Of a stretch of DNA of 64,000 bases, positions 44,710-55,300 are shown one piece after another (position 1 is the first letter of the stretch; each line of letters opens with the position of its first letter). This DNA comes from Sphingomonadales bacterium UBA7471 (GTDB lineage: Bacteria > Pseudomonadota > Alphaproteobacteria > Sphingomonadales > Sphingomonadaceae). The position numbers were made by a program, and so were the translations under genes. A model generated the notes under the pieces. The model searched no databases. It was not told the origin of the DNA and saw nothing but the letters and a program-made list of their open reading frames with translations. The DNA lies in contig DLOZ01000002.1 in assembly GCA_002479765.1 (NCBI GenBank), forward strand, positions 62,001 to 126,000. Reading direction: 5' to 3'.

Positions 44710-45648
44710 ATGCCCGAGGGTGACAGTTTTAGCGGTTCAAGAACCGCAACCGACGACGATAACGACGGACGAATATGGCAGCGGCTGAAAACGATGTTTT
44801 TTGGCCGCGATCACGAACCGACGTTGCGTGAGCAGCTTGAAGAAGCAATTGCCGAGCACGAAGAAGACAGCGACAATGCCCACCAATCGGACAATGACGG
44901 CGATTTGACCGCGGTTGAGCGCACCATGCTGCGCAACCTTTTGCATTTCAGCGAGCACCGGGTTGACGATGTCATGGTGCCGCGCAGCGATATTGTCGCC
45001 ATTGACGAAAGCGCTGGCTTTGCCGATTGCATCGCGGCCTTCGCCGAACATGGGCACAGCCGCCTGCCCGTCTATCGCGAGACCTTGGACAGCATCATCG
45101 GCATGATACATATCAAGGATGTGTTCGCCGTTCTTGCGTCTGATGAACAGCCTCCGGAAAGCTTGGAAGCCTTTATCCGTCAGCCCCGGTTTGTGCCGCA
45201 GAATATGAGTGTTCTCGCGTTGCTCGACGAAATGCGCCGGACGCGCACCCATTTGGCGATCGTTCTCGACGAATATTCCGGCACCGAAGGCCTGGTGACG
45301 ATTGAAGACCTGGTTGAGGAAATCGTCGGTGAAATCGAAGATGAGCATGACGAAGAACCCGAAGCGATGTTCACGCAGTTAAGCCCCACCATGTGGGAAG
45401 CCGATGCGCGCGCCGAGCTCGACGATCTGGCTGAAGCCATTGACGCTAAATTGTCCGAAGTTGAAGAAGATGTCGACACGCTGGGCGGACTCGCCTTTGT
45501 TATTGCCGGGCAAGTTCCCGATGTCGGCCAAATGCTGACGCACGAAGCGAGCGGGTGGAAACTCGAAATATTGGAAGCCGACGAAAAACGGGTCACGCGC
45601 ATCCGGCTGTTCGCGCCATCGCCCGACACGGACGAAACTGACGAATAA
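44710..45648 (+). CDS. corC: CorC/HlyC-type CBS-domain protein
   Basis: This cytosolic protein is associated with magnesium/cobalt resistance and stress. It has 312 residues: an acidic N-terminal region (about 1-75), a CBS pair with [20 protein letters not shown] then [20 protein letters not shown], and a C-terminal CorC_HlyC domain ([20 protein letters not shown]). It ends the miaB-phoH-ybeY operon. The expected lnt downstream is missing; a convergent MOSC gene lies there instead. Confidence 0.93.
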   Translation: MPEGDSFSGSRTATDDDNDGRIWQRLKTMFFGRDHEPTLREQLEEAIAEHEEDSDNAHQSDNDGDLTAVERTMLRNLLHFSEHRVDDVMVPRSDIVAIDESAGFADCIAAFAEHGHSRLPVYRETLDSIIGMIHIKDVFAVLASDEQPPESLEAFIRQPRFVPQNMSVLALLDEMRRTRTHLAIVLDEYSGTEGLVTIEDLVEEIVGEIEDEHDEEPEAMFTQLSPTMWEADARAELDDLAEAIDAKLSEVEEDVDTLGGLAFVIAGQVPDVGQMLTHEASGWKLEILEADEKRVTRIRLFAPSPDTDETDE

Positions 45649-45655
45649 ACTGCCG

Positions 45656-46330
45656 TTAAAGCTGCGCGGCGAGTTTGGCAGCGCGCATCCGCCAAGATTC
45701 GGCCAATGTTTCAAGCTGCGAAAGCGCCTGCAGCTGCGCAAACGCATCCGCCGCCTTATGCCCGCCGCCGATCAGCAGTTTGAATGTGCGGGCGACGGTC
45801 CAGTCGTGCCCTGCCTGCTCAACCTGCTCTATGCGGTCACCCGGTGCGACTTCGCCTTCCTCAATAACGCGAAAATAGCCACCGCAGCGGCCTGAGCTGA
45901 TGACCACGCCGGACAGGCCATGCACACCGAAATGATGGTCCAGCTTCCAACATGGCTGACGCCCCTGTGCAACCTCAACCAAGGCCTTTCCGATCCGAAG
46001 CCTGTCACCGATGCGCAATTTGTCCTCGGTTAGGCCTGATGCACTAATATTTTCGCCAAAGGCGCCAGCATAATCGAGTTTCGGATTCGTAAAACCTTCC
46101 GCTGCAAAATGGGCAATCCATTTGGGATAATGTTCGGCGGGATAAAAATGCACCGCTTTATCAACGCCTCCATGCACCGTCGGGTCGGCCACCTGATCGC
46201 CTTCAAACCCCATTTTGCCTAGGATCACGGGCCGGTCCACAGGCGCGCGGGCCATGGCGCTCATCGTGCCGTCAGCGCGGAAGGGTTTGGGGCCGCCAAT
46301 CAGCAAGGTGTCGACTTGGGTTACAATCAT
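45656..46330 (-). CDS. MOSC domain-containing protein (YiiM-like)
   Basis: MOSC domains bind molybdenum cofactor or detoxify N-hydroxylated compounds with it. The protein starts at ATG 46330 ([20 protein letters not shown]) and has 224 residues. Family motifs are [40 protein letters not shown], and the Cys in [14 protein letters not shown] (likely Moco ligand). The longer frame to 46372 is less likely. It is divergent from the glycosyltransferase with about 70 bases between starts. Confidence 0.88.
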   Translation of the reverse strand: MIVTQVDTLLIGGPKPFRADGTMSAMARAPVDRPVILGKMGFEGDQVADPTVHGGVDKAVHFYPAEHYPKWIAHFAAEGFTNPKLDYAGAFGENISASGLTEDKLRIGDRLRIGKALVEVAQGRQPCWKLDHHFGVHGLSGVVISSGRCGGYFRVIEEGEVAPGDRIEQVEQAGHDWTVARTFKLLIGGGHKAADAFAQLQALSQLETLAESWRMRAAKLAAQL

Positions 46331-46401
46331 CCCGGCAACATATCCCACCAAATACAGCATTCCCATTGGCATTTTGCTTTACGACCGATAAAAGCCCATC
46401 A

Positions 46402-47568
46402 ATGCACACCAGCGACCTTCGCATTGCGCTTTTCAGCGGCAATTATAATTATGTACGCGATGGCGCCAATCAGGCGCTCAACCGGCTGGTGGGATATCTT
46501 TTAAGCCAAGGCGCGTCGGTGCGTATTTATTCGCCGACAGTGGAAAATCCCGCATTTGCAGCCACGGGCGATCTGGTGTCCGTGCCTTCCATGGCCATTC
46601 CCTTTCGCCCCGAATATCGCATACCATTGTCGTTATCGCGAAGCGTTCGACGTGATCTTGAGGCGTTCAATCCCAATATTGTCCACATCGCAAGCCCTGA
46701 CCGGGTTTCACGCAAGGCCGTCAAATGGGCGACAAAGCAGAACCTGCCTGTTCTATGTTCGGTGCATACCCGTTTCGAAACCTATTTCCGTTATTATAAT
46801 ATGTCCTTCATCGAGCCGCTCGTCGAAGCATGGATCCGCCGCCTTTATCGCAAATGCGACGCGTTGGTGGCGCCATCGGAGAGCTTCGCTCAGGTCTTGC
46901 GCCAACAGCGAATGAACTATGACATCGACATCTGGTCGCGCGGTGTCGACAGGGAGATTTTTAATCCCGGCCGCCGTGACATGGAATGGCGGCGCGGACT
47001 TGGCATATCGGACGACACACCTGTCATCGGGTTTCTGGGCCGGTTGGTTATGGAAAAGGGTCTTGATGTCTTTTCAGACACCATTGACCAACTCAAGCGA
47101 CGTCACGTCCCGCATCAGGTTTTGGTGATAGGAGACGGCCCCGCACGCGCATGGTTTGAATCGCGGATACCCGATGCCAAATTTGCCGGATTTCAAGTGG
47201 GTGCTGATCTTGGGCGAGCCGTGGCGAGCATGGATATGTTTTTCAACCCGTCGGTCACGGAAGCATTTGGCAACGTAACGCTTGAATCAATGGCCTGCGG
47301 ACTGCCCGTCGTCGCCGCAAAAGCAACCGGCAGCCAAAGCCTGGTCGAAGACAAAGTGTCGGGACGCCTTATAACGCCGGGCGCAATCAACCAGTTTGCT
47401 GACGCACTGCAGGCCTATTGCGTAAATACGGACCTGCGTGCGGAACATGGCGATATAGGCGAGCGCAGGTCACATGATTATAGCTGGGATGCGATCAACC
47501 AGACCGTTGCAGACACATATCTGCGCCTCATCCGTCAACGTGCCGCGCGTGATATTGCTGCGCGCTGA
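46402..47568 (+). CDS. glycosyltransferase family 4 protein
   Basis: This is a GT-B retaining transferase of 388 residues from ATG 46402 (MHTSDLRIALFSGNYNYVRD). Acceptor-side N-terminal motifs VHIASPDRVSRKAV and SVHTRFETYFRYY are followed by RGVDREIFNP, VIGFLGRLVMEKGLD and the donor motif EAFGNVTLESMACGLPVVAA (E-x7-E). This resembles mannosyltransferases acting on lipids. The in-frame ATG 46366 would begin within the intergenic gap. The natural acceptor is unknown. Confidence 0.9.
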   Translation: MHTSDLRIALFSGNYNYVRDGANQALNRLVGYLLSQGASVRIYSPTVENPAFAATGDLVSVPSMAIPFRPEYRIPLSLSRSVRRDLEAFNPNIVHIASPDRVSRKAVKWATKQNLPVLCSVHTRFETYFRYYNMSFIEPLVEAWIRRLYRKCDALVAPSESFAQVLRQQRMNYDIDIWSRGVDREIFNPGRRDMEWRRGLGISDDTPVIGFLGRLVMEKGLDVFSDTIDQLKRRHVPHQVLVIGDGPARAWFESRIPDAKFAGFQVGADLGRAVASMDMFFNPSVTEAFGNVTLESMACGLPVVAAKATGSQSLVEDKVSGRLITPGAINQFADALQAYCVNTDLRAEHGDIGERRSHDYSWDAINQTVADTYLRLIRQRAARDIAAR

Positions 47569-47616
47569 CAGGGTGCATGTGTTAGGTAGGCTGCCCGGTA
47601 CCGGATCCCAATACAC

Positions 47617-48942
47617 ATGAGCGACCTTTTTCACGACGAACCCGCACAAACAGAGACGCTGCCGAAAACAGCGCCGCTGGCGGATAAGCTTCGTCCGGCG
47701 CAACTGAGTGAGGTCATTGGTCAGGAGCATCTGACGGGACCAGAGGGCGCTATTGGCCGGATGGTGGCCGCGGGAAAATTGTCGTCGATGATCCTCTGGG
47801 GCCCGCCGGGTACTGGAAAAACGAGCATCGCGCGTTTGCTGGCGGATGCCGTCAACATGCATTACAAGCCGATCTCTGCGGTCTTCTCCGGCGTCGCGGA
47901 CCTCAAAAAGGCGTTTGCCGAAGCCGAGACGATGGCGCGGACGGGCAAGCAAACCTTATTGTTCGTGGACGAAATCCACCGTTTCAACCGCGCGCAGCAA
48001 GACGGATTTTTGCCCTTTGTCGAAAGCGGCTTGGTCACGCTCGTTGGCGCCACAACGGAAAATCCGTCGTTCGAACTGAACGCCGCTTTGTTGTCGCGTT
48101 CACAGGTCATGGTGCTCCACCGTCTTGATGACGCCGCATTGGCGACATTGCTCGCGCGCGCAGAAGATATCATGGGGCGCCCCCTGCCCGTCACGGCCGA
48201 TGCCAAATCTGCGTTGATATCGAGCGCGGACGGCGATGGTAGGTTCCTGCTTAATCAAGCCGAGACGTTGTTTTCCATCACAATCGAAAACCCGCTCGAC
48301 CCGGCTGCGATGGCCGCGCTGCTGCAGCGGCGGATGCCCGTCTATGACAAGGACCGCGAAGGCCATTACAACCTGATATCCGCGCTGCACAAAAGCTTGC
48401 GTGGCTCCGATCCACAAGCTGCGCTCTATTGGATGGCGCGGATGTTGGTGGCGGGCGAAGAACCTTTATACGTGCTGCGCCGCCTTGTCCGTTTCGCCAG
48501 CGAGGATATCGGCCTCGCCGACCCGCAAGCGCTCGTCCAATGCCTTGCGGCCAAGGACGCCTATGAATTTCTGGGCAGCCCCGAAGGGGAAGTCGCCATT
48601 GTTCAGGCATGCCTGTACCTGGCGACCGCGCCAAAATCGAACGCCGCGTATAAAGCCCAAAAATCCGCGTGGAAGCTGGCACGCGACACCGGATCGTTAA
48701 TGCCGCCCGCGAACATATTGAATGCCCCAACCAAGCTGATGAAAGACATCGGCTATGGCGCGGGATATGCGTATGACCATGACAGCGCGGACGGATTTTC
48801 CGGCGCCAATTACTGGCCGGACCAAGTTCCGCCGACGCAGCTATATCAGCCGGTCGAACGTGGCTTTGAACGCAAGATCATAGAACGGCTGCAATATTGG
48901 GACCGTCTGCGCGCCCGCAAAACCGATCCCGACGCGACATGA
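47617..48942 (+). CDS. rarA: replication-associated recombination protein RarA (MgsA)
   Basis: This is an AAA+ ATPase with clamp-loader similarity that acts at stalled forks. The 441-residue protein has DKLRPAQLSEVIGQEHLTG, Walker A GPPGTGKTSIARLLAD (about residues 66-81), Walker B LLFVDEIHRFNRAQQDGFLP, and the C-terminal tetramerisation region YLATAPKSNAAYKAQKSAW. ATG 47617 starts 48 bases after the glycosyltransferase stop. Confidence 0.95.
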   Translation: MSDLFHDEPAQTETLPKTAPLADKLRPAQLSEVIGQEHLTGPEGAIGRMVAAGKLSSMILWGPPGTGKTSIARLLADAVNMHYKPISAVFSGVADLKKAFAEAETMARTGKQTLLFVDEIHRFNRAQQDGFLPFVESGLVTLVGATTENPSFELNAALLSRSQVMVLHRLDDAALATLLARAEDIMGRPLPVTADAKSALISSADGDGRFLLNQAETLFSITIENPLDPAAMAALLQRRMPVYDKDREGHYNLISALHKSLRGSDPQAALYWMARMLVAGEEPLYVLRRLVRFASEDIGLADPQALVQCLAAKDAYEFLGSPEGEVAIVQACLYLATAPKSNAAYKAQKSAWKLARDTGSLMPPANILNAPTKLMKDIGYGAGYAYDHDSADGFSGANYWPDQVPPTQLYQPVERGFERKIIERLQYWDRLRARKTDPDAT

Positions 48943-48967
48943 CCGCAACCCTCTGCCCAAACGCCTG

Positions 48968-49816
48968 ATGCGGCCCTTTACGCGTTTTGCCTGTGCCGAT
49001 TGGTCAGGGGCAAAGGGCAGCCGCCATCCCGGCATCGCCCTTGCCGTCTGCGAAGCCGGCAATGAAGCCCCGCGCCTTGTTCCTGCACCTTCCGGCATTT
49101 GGTCGCGTCAGGCGGTTGCCGATTGGCTGCTGGCGCAAGATGATGATTTACTGATTGGCTTCGACTTCAGCTTCGCACCGCCCATGATTGCGCGTGGCAG
49201 CTATTTACCGGGCGATGCATTGCCGACATCTGCCAAGCCTTTTTGGGCCTATGTTGACGACATCTGCGATGATCCCGATTTGGGAGCCGCCTCATTTTTG
49301 GAAAAACACCATCGCCGCCATTTTTATTTCGGTGCTGCCGATGGCGTAAAATCGACATTCTTACATTGGCGGCAATGCGAGTTGTTGAACAAGCACAGTA
49401 GCGGGAAGATCTCGACCGTCTTCGACGCCATCGGCGCGTCACAAGTCGCAAAGGCCAGCTTTGCCGGCATGCGCTTTCTAAACCATGTCCGCGACCATGT
49501 CGCCATATGGCCGTTTGATCCGCTACCCGAACGCGGGCCTGTGGTGGTGGAGATATATACAACAATCGCCGCACGCGCCGCAGGCGTCGCCAAAGGCCGC
49601 AGCAAGATTCGCGACGCACGCGGGCTCGACGACGCTCTAAGTGCGTTGAATTCCCTGCCCCACACACCGCTCGAACGCTATACCGACCATGCAACAGATG
49701 CGTTGCTTACCGCCGCATGGCTGCGCAAAACCGCGTCAAATCGACAATTTTGGAAGCCAGCTGCATTAAATTGCGAAATAGCTGCAACTGAGGGCTGGAC
49801 CTTTGGCATCATTTGA
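48968..49816 (+). CDS. predicted RNase H-like-fold protein (DUF429-like), function unknown
   Basis: The 282-residue protein starts MRPFTRFACADWSGAKGSRH. An acidic/Asp-Trp-Ser-Gly start (ADWSGAKGS) and a later IGFDFSFAPP resemble the Asp-containing strands of RNase H-fold DUF429 proteins, and YTDHATDALLTAAWL near the C-terminus supplies the third acidic site. The catalytic role is not established for this family. It follows rarA by 25 bases and precedes tRNA-Thr, so it is probably co-transcribed with rarA. Confidence 0.7.
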   Translation: MRPFTRFACADWSGAKGSRHPGIALAVCEAGNEAPRLVPAPSGIWSRQAVADWLLAQDDDLLIGFDFSFAPPMIARGSYLPGDALPTSAKPFWAYVDDICDDPDLGAASFLEKHHRRHFYFGAADGVKSTFLHWRQCELLNKHSSGKISTVFDAIGASQVAKASFAGMRFLNHVRDHVAIWPFDPLPERGPVVVEIYTTIAARAAGVAKGRSKIRDARGLDDALSALNSLPHTPLERYTDHATDALLTAAWLRKTASNRQFWKPAALNCEIAATEGWTFGII

Positions 49817-49834
49817 GGCAATGGGCGCCTCAGT

Positions 49835-49910
<76 letters not shown>

Positions 49911-50043
49911 CTTTTTCAAATACAAATTAGATCGCTGGATAGCGAACCTATCAGGCTCGTAGGAATGCAGGCCTCTTTTGCGTTCCAAGAGTGGAGCCAT
50001 CTGGCCAAAAACCGTTGTTTATATCGCGTCCGTCATTCCCCCT

Positions 50044-51792
50044 TCAACGCGGCTGCCTCCGTTCTGGCGGAATGGCCTGTGCGCCGGGGCGTCTTGGGTC
50101 TGCGGCACCTAAGAAAAGGCCGTTCTCAATCATGATGGATTGCGCACTGCCCATCGTTTCGTCAGACGTGATGGTGTGCCCTAAGTTCTGCAATAGGCGC
50201 ACGGTGTCGGGATTGAAGTTTGGTTCAACGCGCAATTTATCACTGGTGTCCTGATAAATGCGGGGTTGATGGGTGGCTTCTTCGACATTGAGATTGAAAT
50301 CGACGACGTTGACGATCACTTGCATGACCGTATTGATAATCGTGCTGCCGCCCGGCGTACCGGTTACCAGCCAAGGTTTGCCATTTTTCATGACAATTGT
50401 CGGCATCATCGTCGACAACATCCGTTTCCCCGGAGCCATGGCATTGAGGGGTGGTGGCAAGCCGTCACGCAGGGCTTTTGCCGCCTGTGCATGCGAGAAG
50501 TTATTCATTTGATTGTTCAGCAGCACGCCCGTTCCGGCGATCATTACGCCCGAACCGAAATCGGCACCCAGCGTATAGGTCGTTGACACCACATTGCCCT
50601 GCGCATCGGCCACAGAGAAATGGGTGGTCGACGGGCTTTCATATTTTAATGGATCCCCTACGCCGATTTGCCCGGCGGGCTTGGCTTTGTCGGGGTCGAT
50701 GAGCTTGGCGCGTGACAGGGCGTAGGGTTTTGAAATGAAACCCTGAATCGGCGTCGTGACGAAATCGGTATCCCCCAACACAGCATAACGATCCGAATAT
50801 CCCAGTTTCATCGCCTCGGCCATAATGTGCAGCGACTTGGCCGCACCGACGCCGTTCTGTTTCAGGTCAAAATTCTCAACGATGTTGAGCATATTGAGCA
50901 AAGTCGCGCCGCCTGCACTTGCCGGCGGGGCCGTTACAATATCAAGACCACGATATGTCCCGCGCAATGGCTTACGTTCAATCGCGCGATAGGCGGCCAA
51001 ATCTTCTATGGTAATCAACCCGCCATTGGCTTTCATGTCGGCGGCAAAACGCGCCGCGACAGGCCCCTTATAAAAACCATCCGCCCCGCGTTTTGCGATT
51101 TGTGTCAGTGTCCATGCAAGGTCTGGCTGCTTCAGCCTTTCCCCTGCCCGGTACAACGCGCCATCAGGCTTGTAATACGCGGCTTTGGCCGCCGTACTGG
51201 TTGACAGGCGTTCCTTTCCCCAACCAAAAACAAAGGCTTCGTCGGGCGTCAGGACTACACCGTCGCGGGCGAGCGCGATGGCGGGCGAAACGACGTCTGC
51301 CCAATGCAGTTTGCCATATTTTTTATGCGCCATATGGAGGCCCGCAACCGTTCCGGGTACCGACGGGGCCAAATAACCGCGACTGGCGATTTCGGATTCG
51401 CGCCCCTGATTGTCGACAAACATCGCAAGCGTTGCCGCCTTTGGCGCGACCGAACGGAAATCGAAAAAGACTTGCTCCCCGCTCTTGGCATCATGCACGA
51501 GCATGAAACCATCGCCACCGATATTGCCCGCGCGCGGGAGCGTAACAGCCAAAGCAAAGCCAATCGCGACAGCAGCGTCCACCGCATTGCCGCCGCGGCG
51601 TAAAATGTCCGCGCCGACTTCTGACGCGATGGCATTTTGCGACACCACCATGCCCTGTTCGCCAATCACGGGGGAATGGATGCTGGGATATTCGAGCAGC
51701 TGTTTCTTCTGCGCAACGACCGGGGATGCCGTCAACGCGACCATGGACAGCAATATGATGCCCGCACGTGACCATTTTCCGATAATCTTCAC
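50044..51792 (-). CDS. ggt: gamma-glutamyltransferase
   Basis: Ggt hydrolyses or transfers gamma-glutamyl groups from glutathione and gamma-glutamyl peptides in the periplasm. The start is taken as GTG 51792 with GAGGAG seven bases upstream, giving 582 residues. A signal peptide (VKIIGKWSRAGIILLSMVAL, cleavage near VVAQ) is present. The catalytic threonine motif SPSTTHFSVADAQGNVVSTT (self-cleavage before the TTH threonine) and GTGVLLNNQMNNFS are intact, so it should mature to two chains. The open frame continues upstream to 52086, but that part is pseudogene sequence. It lies directly behind the LysR/DadA remnants. Confidence 0.92.
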   Translation of the reverse strand: MKIIGKWSRAGIILLSMVALTASPVVAQKKQLLEYPSIHSPVIGEQGMVVSQNAIASEVGADILRRGGNAVDAAVAIGFALAVTLPRAGNIGGDGFMLVHDAKSGEQVFFDFRSVAPKAATLAMFVDNQGRESEIASRGYLAPSVPGTVAGLHMAHKKYGKLHWADVVSPAIALARDGVVLTPDEAFVFGWGKERLSTSTAAKAAYYKPDGALYRAGERLKQPDLAWTLTQIAKRGADGFYKGPVAARFAADMKANGGLITIEDLAAYRAIERKPLRGTYRGLDIVTAPPASAGGATLLNMLNIVENFDLKQNGVGAAKSLHIMAEAMKLGYSDRYAVLGDTDFVTTPIQGFISKPYALSRAKLIDPDKAKPAGQIGVGDPLKYESPSTTHFSVADAQGNVVSTTYTLGADFGSGVMIAGTGVLLNNQMNNFSHAQAAKALRDGLPPPLNAMAPGKRMLSTMMPTIVMKNGKPWLVTGTPGGSTIINTVMQVIVNVVDFNLNVEEATHQPRIYQDTSDKLRVEPNFNPDTVRLLQNLGHTITSDETMGSAQSIMIENGLFLGAADPRRPGAQAIPPERRQPR

Positions 51793-51794
51793 CT

Positions 51795-51998
51795 TCAAAC
51801 TCCTCTCAACAATCGCGCAGCCCGTTCGGCCGATCCCATCGCATATGTCCAACCCAGCATGCCATGTCCTACGTTGATTGTAACCCTTGGCGCAATCTTC
51901 CTGATAATGGGAAGCGCGTTGGCCGTCATGGGCCGAATACCCGCCCAGCCCTGATAGGACGCCGCATAATCGGCTGCGTTCGACAAGCGCAGCTTCTT
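51795..51998 (-). pseudogene. C-terminal remnant of a D-amino-acid dehydrogenase (DadA-like)
   Basis: One frame encodes SNAADYAASYQGWAGIRPMT, then INVGHGMLGWTYAMGSAERA, ending at a TGA at 51795. This is the C-terminal FAD/substrate region of DadA proteins (WAGLRPMTPDG, NTGHGTLGWT in the family). Only about 65 codons remain, there is no start or FAD-binding N-terminus, and the frame differs from the upstream LysR remnant, so it cannot be a working enzyme. It sits just 3 bases in front of the ggt start codon. Confidence 0.8.
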
Positions 51999-51999
51999 T

Positions 52000-52236
52000 G
52001 TTCACCGCCTCGTTGGGGGTAAGGACCTCATCGACTTCACCAAACAGCGCGTGCGCTTCGTCGGTCGGAACCAAGAGTCCACGCACCAGATTGAACAGGC
52101 TGATGCCCAGCTGCGGTTAGGTGTGCCGCAATACCTTGCTGACCGCTGGCTGCGACACATTCAATCCGCGCGCGGCCGCGCTTATTGAGCCGTTGGCATA
52201 AACGGCGTGAAAAACTTCAATCTGCCTCAGTCTCAT
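52000..52236 (-). pseudogene. LysR-family regulator remnant with internal stop
   Basis: ATG 52236 begins MRLRQIEVFHAVYANGSISA, then AARGLNVSQPAVSKVLRHT, an unmistakable LysR helix-turn-helix. It is followed by a TAA (52117-52119) where the family has Glu/Asp, and then continues in frame as PQLGISLFNLVRGLLVPTDE, AHALFGEVDEV. The homology is lost near 52000 and DadA-like sequence in another frame takes over, so about 200 effector-domain residues are deleted. Confidence 0.82.
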
Positions 52237-52245
52237 TTGGGCAAG

Positions 52246-52272
52246 TTAGCGGCGCAATTTCTGCGCCGCTAA
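52246..52272 (-). terminator. strong hairpin behind the TonB-dependent receptor
   Basis: TTAGCGGCGCA and TGCGCCGCTAA form a perfect 11-bp stem with a 5-base loop, 32 bases past the receptor stop. There is no long U run but the stem is very stable. It also ends directly upstream of the LysR remnant start. Confidence 0.6.
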
Positions 52273-52304
52273 TTGCCAAGCAGTCGTCATGTCAGACCGC
52301 TTTA

Positions 52305-55300
52305 TCAAAACTCTTTCGACAGTTCGAAATAGACAAACCGGCCGACGGCATCGTGCAGCGCCCCTAAGAAACCATAGTTGGTCGATGCAAGCGGAGGCTG
52401 CGTATCGAACAAGTTACGCGCGCCTATGCGGAACCGTGTGCCCGAAAATGCACCCTGATCATCACCGGCGCGATACTGCACATAGGTGTTGACCGTCGTA
52501 ACGCTGGGCAATTTGAAAAACTGATCGGCGACCTTAATCGTTCCCGTGTCGAAAACAGCACCGACATAGTTGACCAAGACGCCCGCACTCACGGGGCCTG
52601 ATTTCCACGTTAGGTTTCCGCTCAGGCGCCACTCAGGATTGCCGTTGACCTGAATCTGGCTTCCGGCCTGCGTGATCGTCACGCCTGTTCCCAATGTGCC
52701 CGCCGCGTTTGCCGCGATTAGTTGCGCCTGCAGTTCAGATGCCGACTGTTCATATTTCAGCAACTTCGACGCGTTGATGTCGATGTTGAAGCTGCCCAAC
52801 AATGTGTTCCGCACGTCATAGCTGACGCCGAAATCCAAGCCTCCCAACTCGCGCAGGCCAAGGTTGAAATAATCATCCTTCACATAATCGATGGTGCCGA
52901 TGACTTGCGTACCCACCGGCGCCAGACGCACGACATTCGGGTTGCTGCGTCCGCCCAGCCGCTCGAGAAGGTCGAACAAAATCTGGTTTTGCGCGCCTTG
53001 AAGGCCGATGACGCCCTTGGAACGCAGTGACCAATAATCCGCCGTGAACGTGAGGTTGCGGAAAGGCTGTACGATGATACCTGCCGACAAGGTTTCCCCA
53101 TTTTCAGGTGTCAGGTTCTGATTGCCTGAGCGAACTTCAAGGGTGCTAATACCGCTGCAAGTTGTCGCCGGGTTCAGGCGGCAAGCGGCAAAGTCAGTAC
53201 GCGTATTTGCGACCTGTGTTCCGGCACTATAAAATTGCGCAAGGTTGGGTGCGCGGAAATTCTGTGACCATGCCGAACGGAGCTTGATGCCATCGATCAC
53301 GGTCCATGCACCGGCAACCTTGGTCTTAAACACATTTCCAAAATCGGAATAATGTTCATCGCGGGCCGCAACTTGCAGATCAATGGATTGGATCAGCGGT
53401 ATATCCATATCGTCCGAAATCAACGGTACGGCGAGTTCGGCATAAGCCGACATTACGGTACGACGCGCCTTTACATCGGGCGCAGGGCTGGCGCCCATGA
53501 TGTCGGTGCCATAGCGAATACCCGAAACGCTGTCTGTGTACGTCGTGGTGCCATCAAGACGGTTATCCCGGTTATCCGAATAGGTTTCACGCCGCACTTC
53601 GAGACCGCTGGCAAAGCCTACGCCACCTGCAGGGAGGCTAAAGATATCGCTGTTGGAAATGCGGAAGTCCCATGTGGCAAGCGACGTCGTGCTGATGCGG
53701 TGCACATCGACCAGGAAGGACTGAATGGTGGCCGCACTGTTCGGGGTACCATCGCTAATCGAATAATTGAGTTGATTGCCACCGTTGAACGGGTTGTACG
53801 CATCGGGGGTCGACCGTGCGAGCGCGGCTTGAAACAGCGTATTGCTGACGGCATTTTTTGTATTATCGTCGGTGCGTGCCCAAGAATAAGAGGCCGCCGA
53901 ATCCCATTTGAAATTGTCCCACTCTCCGCGCACGCCGATCAGCGAGCGGATGCTGTCATCGGTTACGACGAACGTACGCGGGCCGGTATCGACTGGCCGA
54001 TAATTTGTGATACGCAGCGCAAGCCCAGTCGTTGGCACGCCGACCAATCCGGCCAAACGATTTGGGTTGTCTACGCCGTTGAACGTGGTTGGACCGAAGG
54101 GATTGTAATAATTGGTGGACGGGACCGTAATGACTGCACTCGAAATCGGTGCGGATTGTTCACGCTGTCCCTCAAGCTTTGCATTATAATAGCCGAGCTC
54201 GCCAAAGAGCTCGACTGATCCGATGTCCTGACGGAAGGTGCTGAAAAGATTGATGCGGTCAAGGCCACCGCGGATCGTACGATCGGGGTTTTCATCATAA
54301 CGCAGCACGCGGCTGGTCGCACCTGTAATGCCGCCGCTGCGTAGACAGAGATTGCCGTTGAAAACAGCGCTGGAACAGCCCGCTGCAGTGTTTGCAATCG
54401 GTTCGATGTGGAAAACGCCCGACGTCGTCAATGCTGTCGTCGATGTGCCTTGACGGATGGTGGGTGACGGAACGGCCGTTACCGTAAATGCGCCCCAAGG
54501 TGATGATGTTGAACGGTTGTCGAAGCCGGTATCGGCTTCCCAAGGTGTCCCGACCAGCGCGGGCATATGGTTTTCACTTGCCGAAAATGGACGTTCGCTT
54601 GCGAATAATGGTGTCCGCTTTGTCAAGCTGCCAAAAAATGTGAAGCGCCCACCAGACTTGGTTTTGAAGCCGGCCTTGATTGCGCCGGTTTTTTCGTTCG
54701 TTCCGTCGGCAGAGCCGTAGCGCGTGTCAAAGCGCAGTCCTTCATATCTATCGTCCGTGACGACGTTGACCACACCGGCAACGGCGTCCGCGCCGTACAC
54801 AGCGGCCGCACCGTCGCGCAAAACTTCGATCCGGCGCGTCGCGCCAACGGGAAGCGAGTTGGTGTTGGCCGTCTGTACCGGAACAAAATTCTCGGTCTGC
54901 GTGCCCGGCGTCAAAATCATGCGGCGTCCGTTGACCAGAACCAGCGTGTTGCCGGTGCCGACACTGCGCAGGTTGATCGAGGCATTGTCGCCGCGCGCAT
55001 CGTTAAGGTTGCCGGTCGTACGGGCCTCTTGGAACTGCACATCACCTGCTTGTGGGATCGAACGGAACAGATCGTCACCCGAAACGCTTCCAGTGGCGGC
55101 GATGCGGTCTTCGCTCAACACCGAAACCGGCAGGGTTTCCGCAATTTTCGAGCCTTCGATGCGGCTACCTACCACCACGATTGCTTCGGTCGTTTCGGCT
55201 TCTGCTTCAGGCTGAGCAGATTGGCCCGCAGATTGCGCGAACGATGGTGTGGCGACGATGATGGAACAGCCGATGAACAAACCGGCACGCATTGAAATTT

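Noticed and set aside
51793..52086. 98-codon upstream extension of ggt
   Set aside because: It is LysR and DadA debris; the GTG at 51792 has a good ribosome-binding site and directly precedes the signal peptide.
53352..54218. 288-codon plus-strand frame inside the receptor gene
   Set aside because: It is antisense to a clear TonB-dependent receptor, and its composition is typical of shadow frames.
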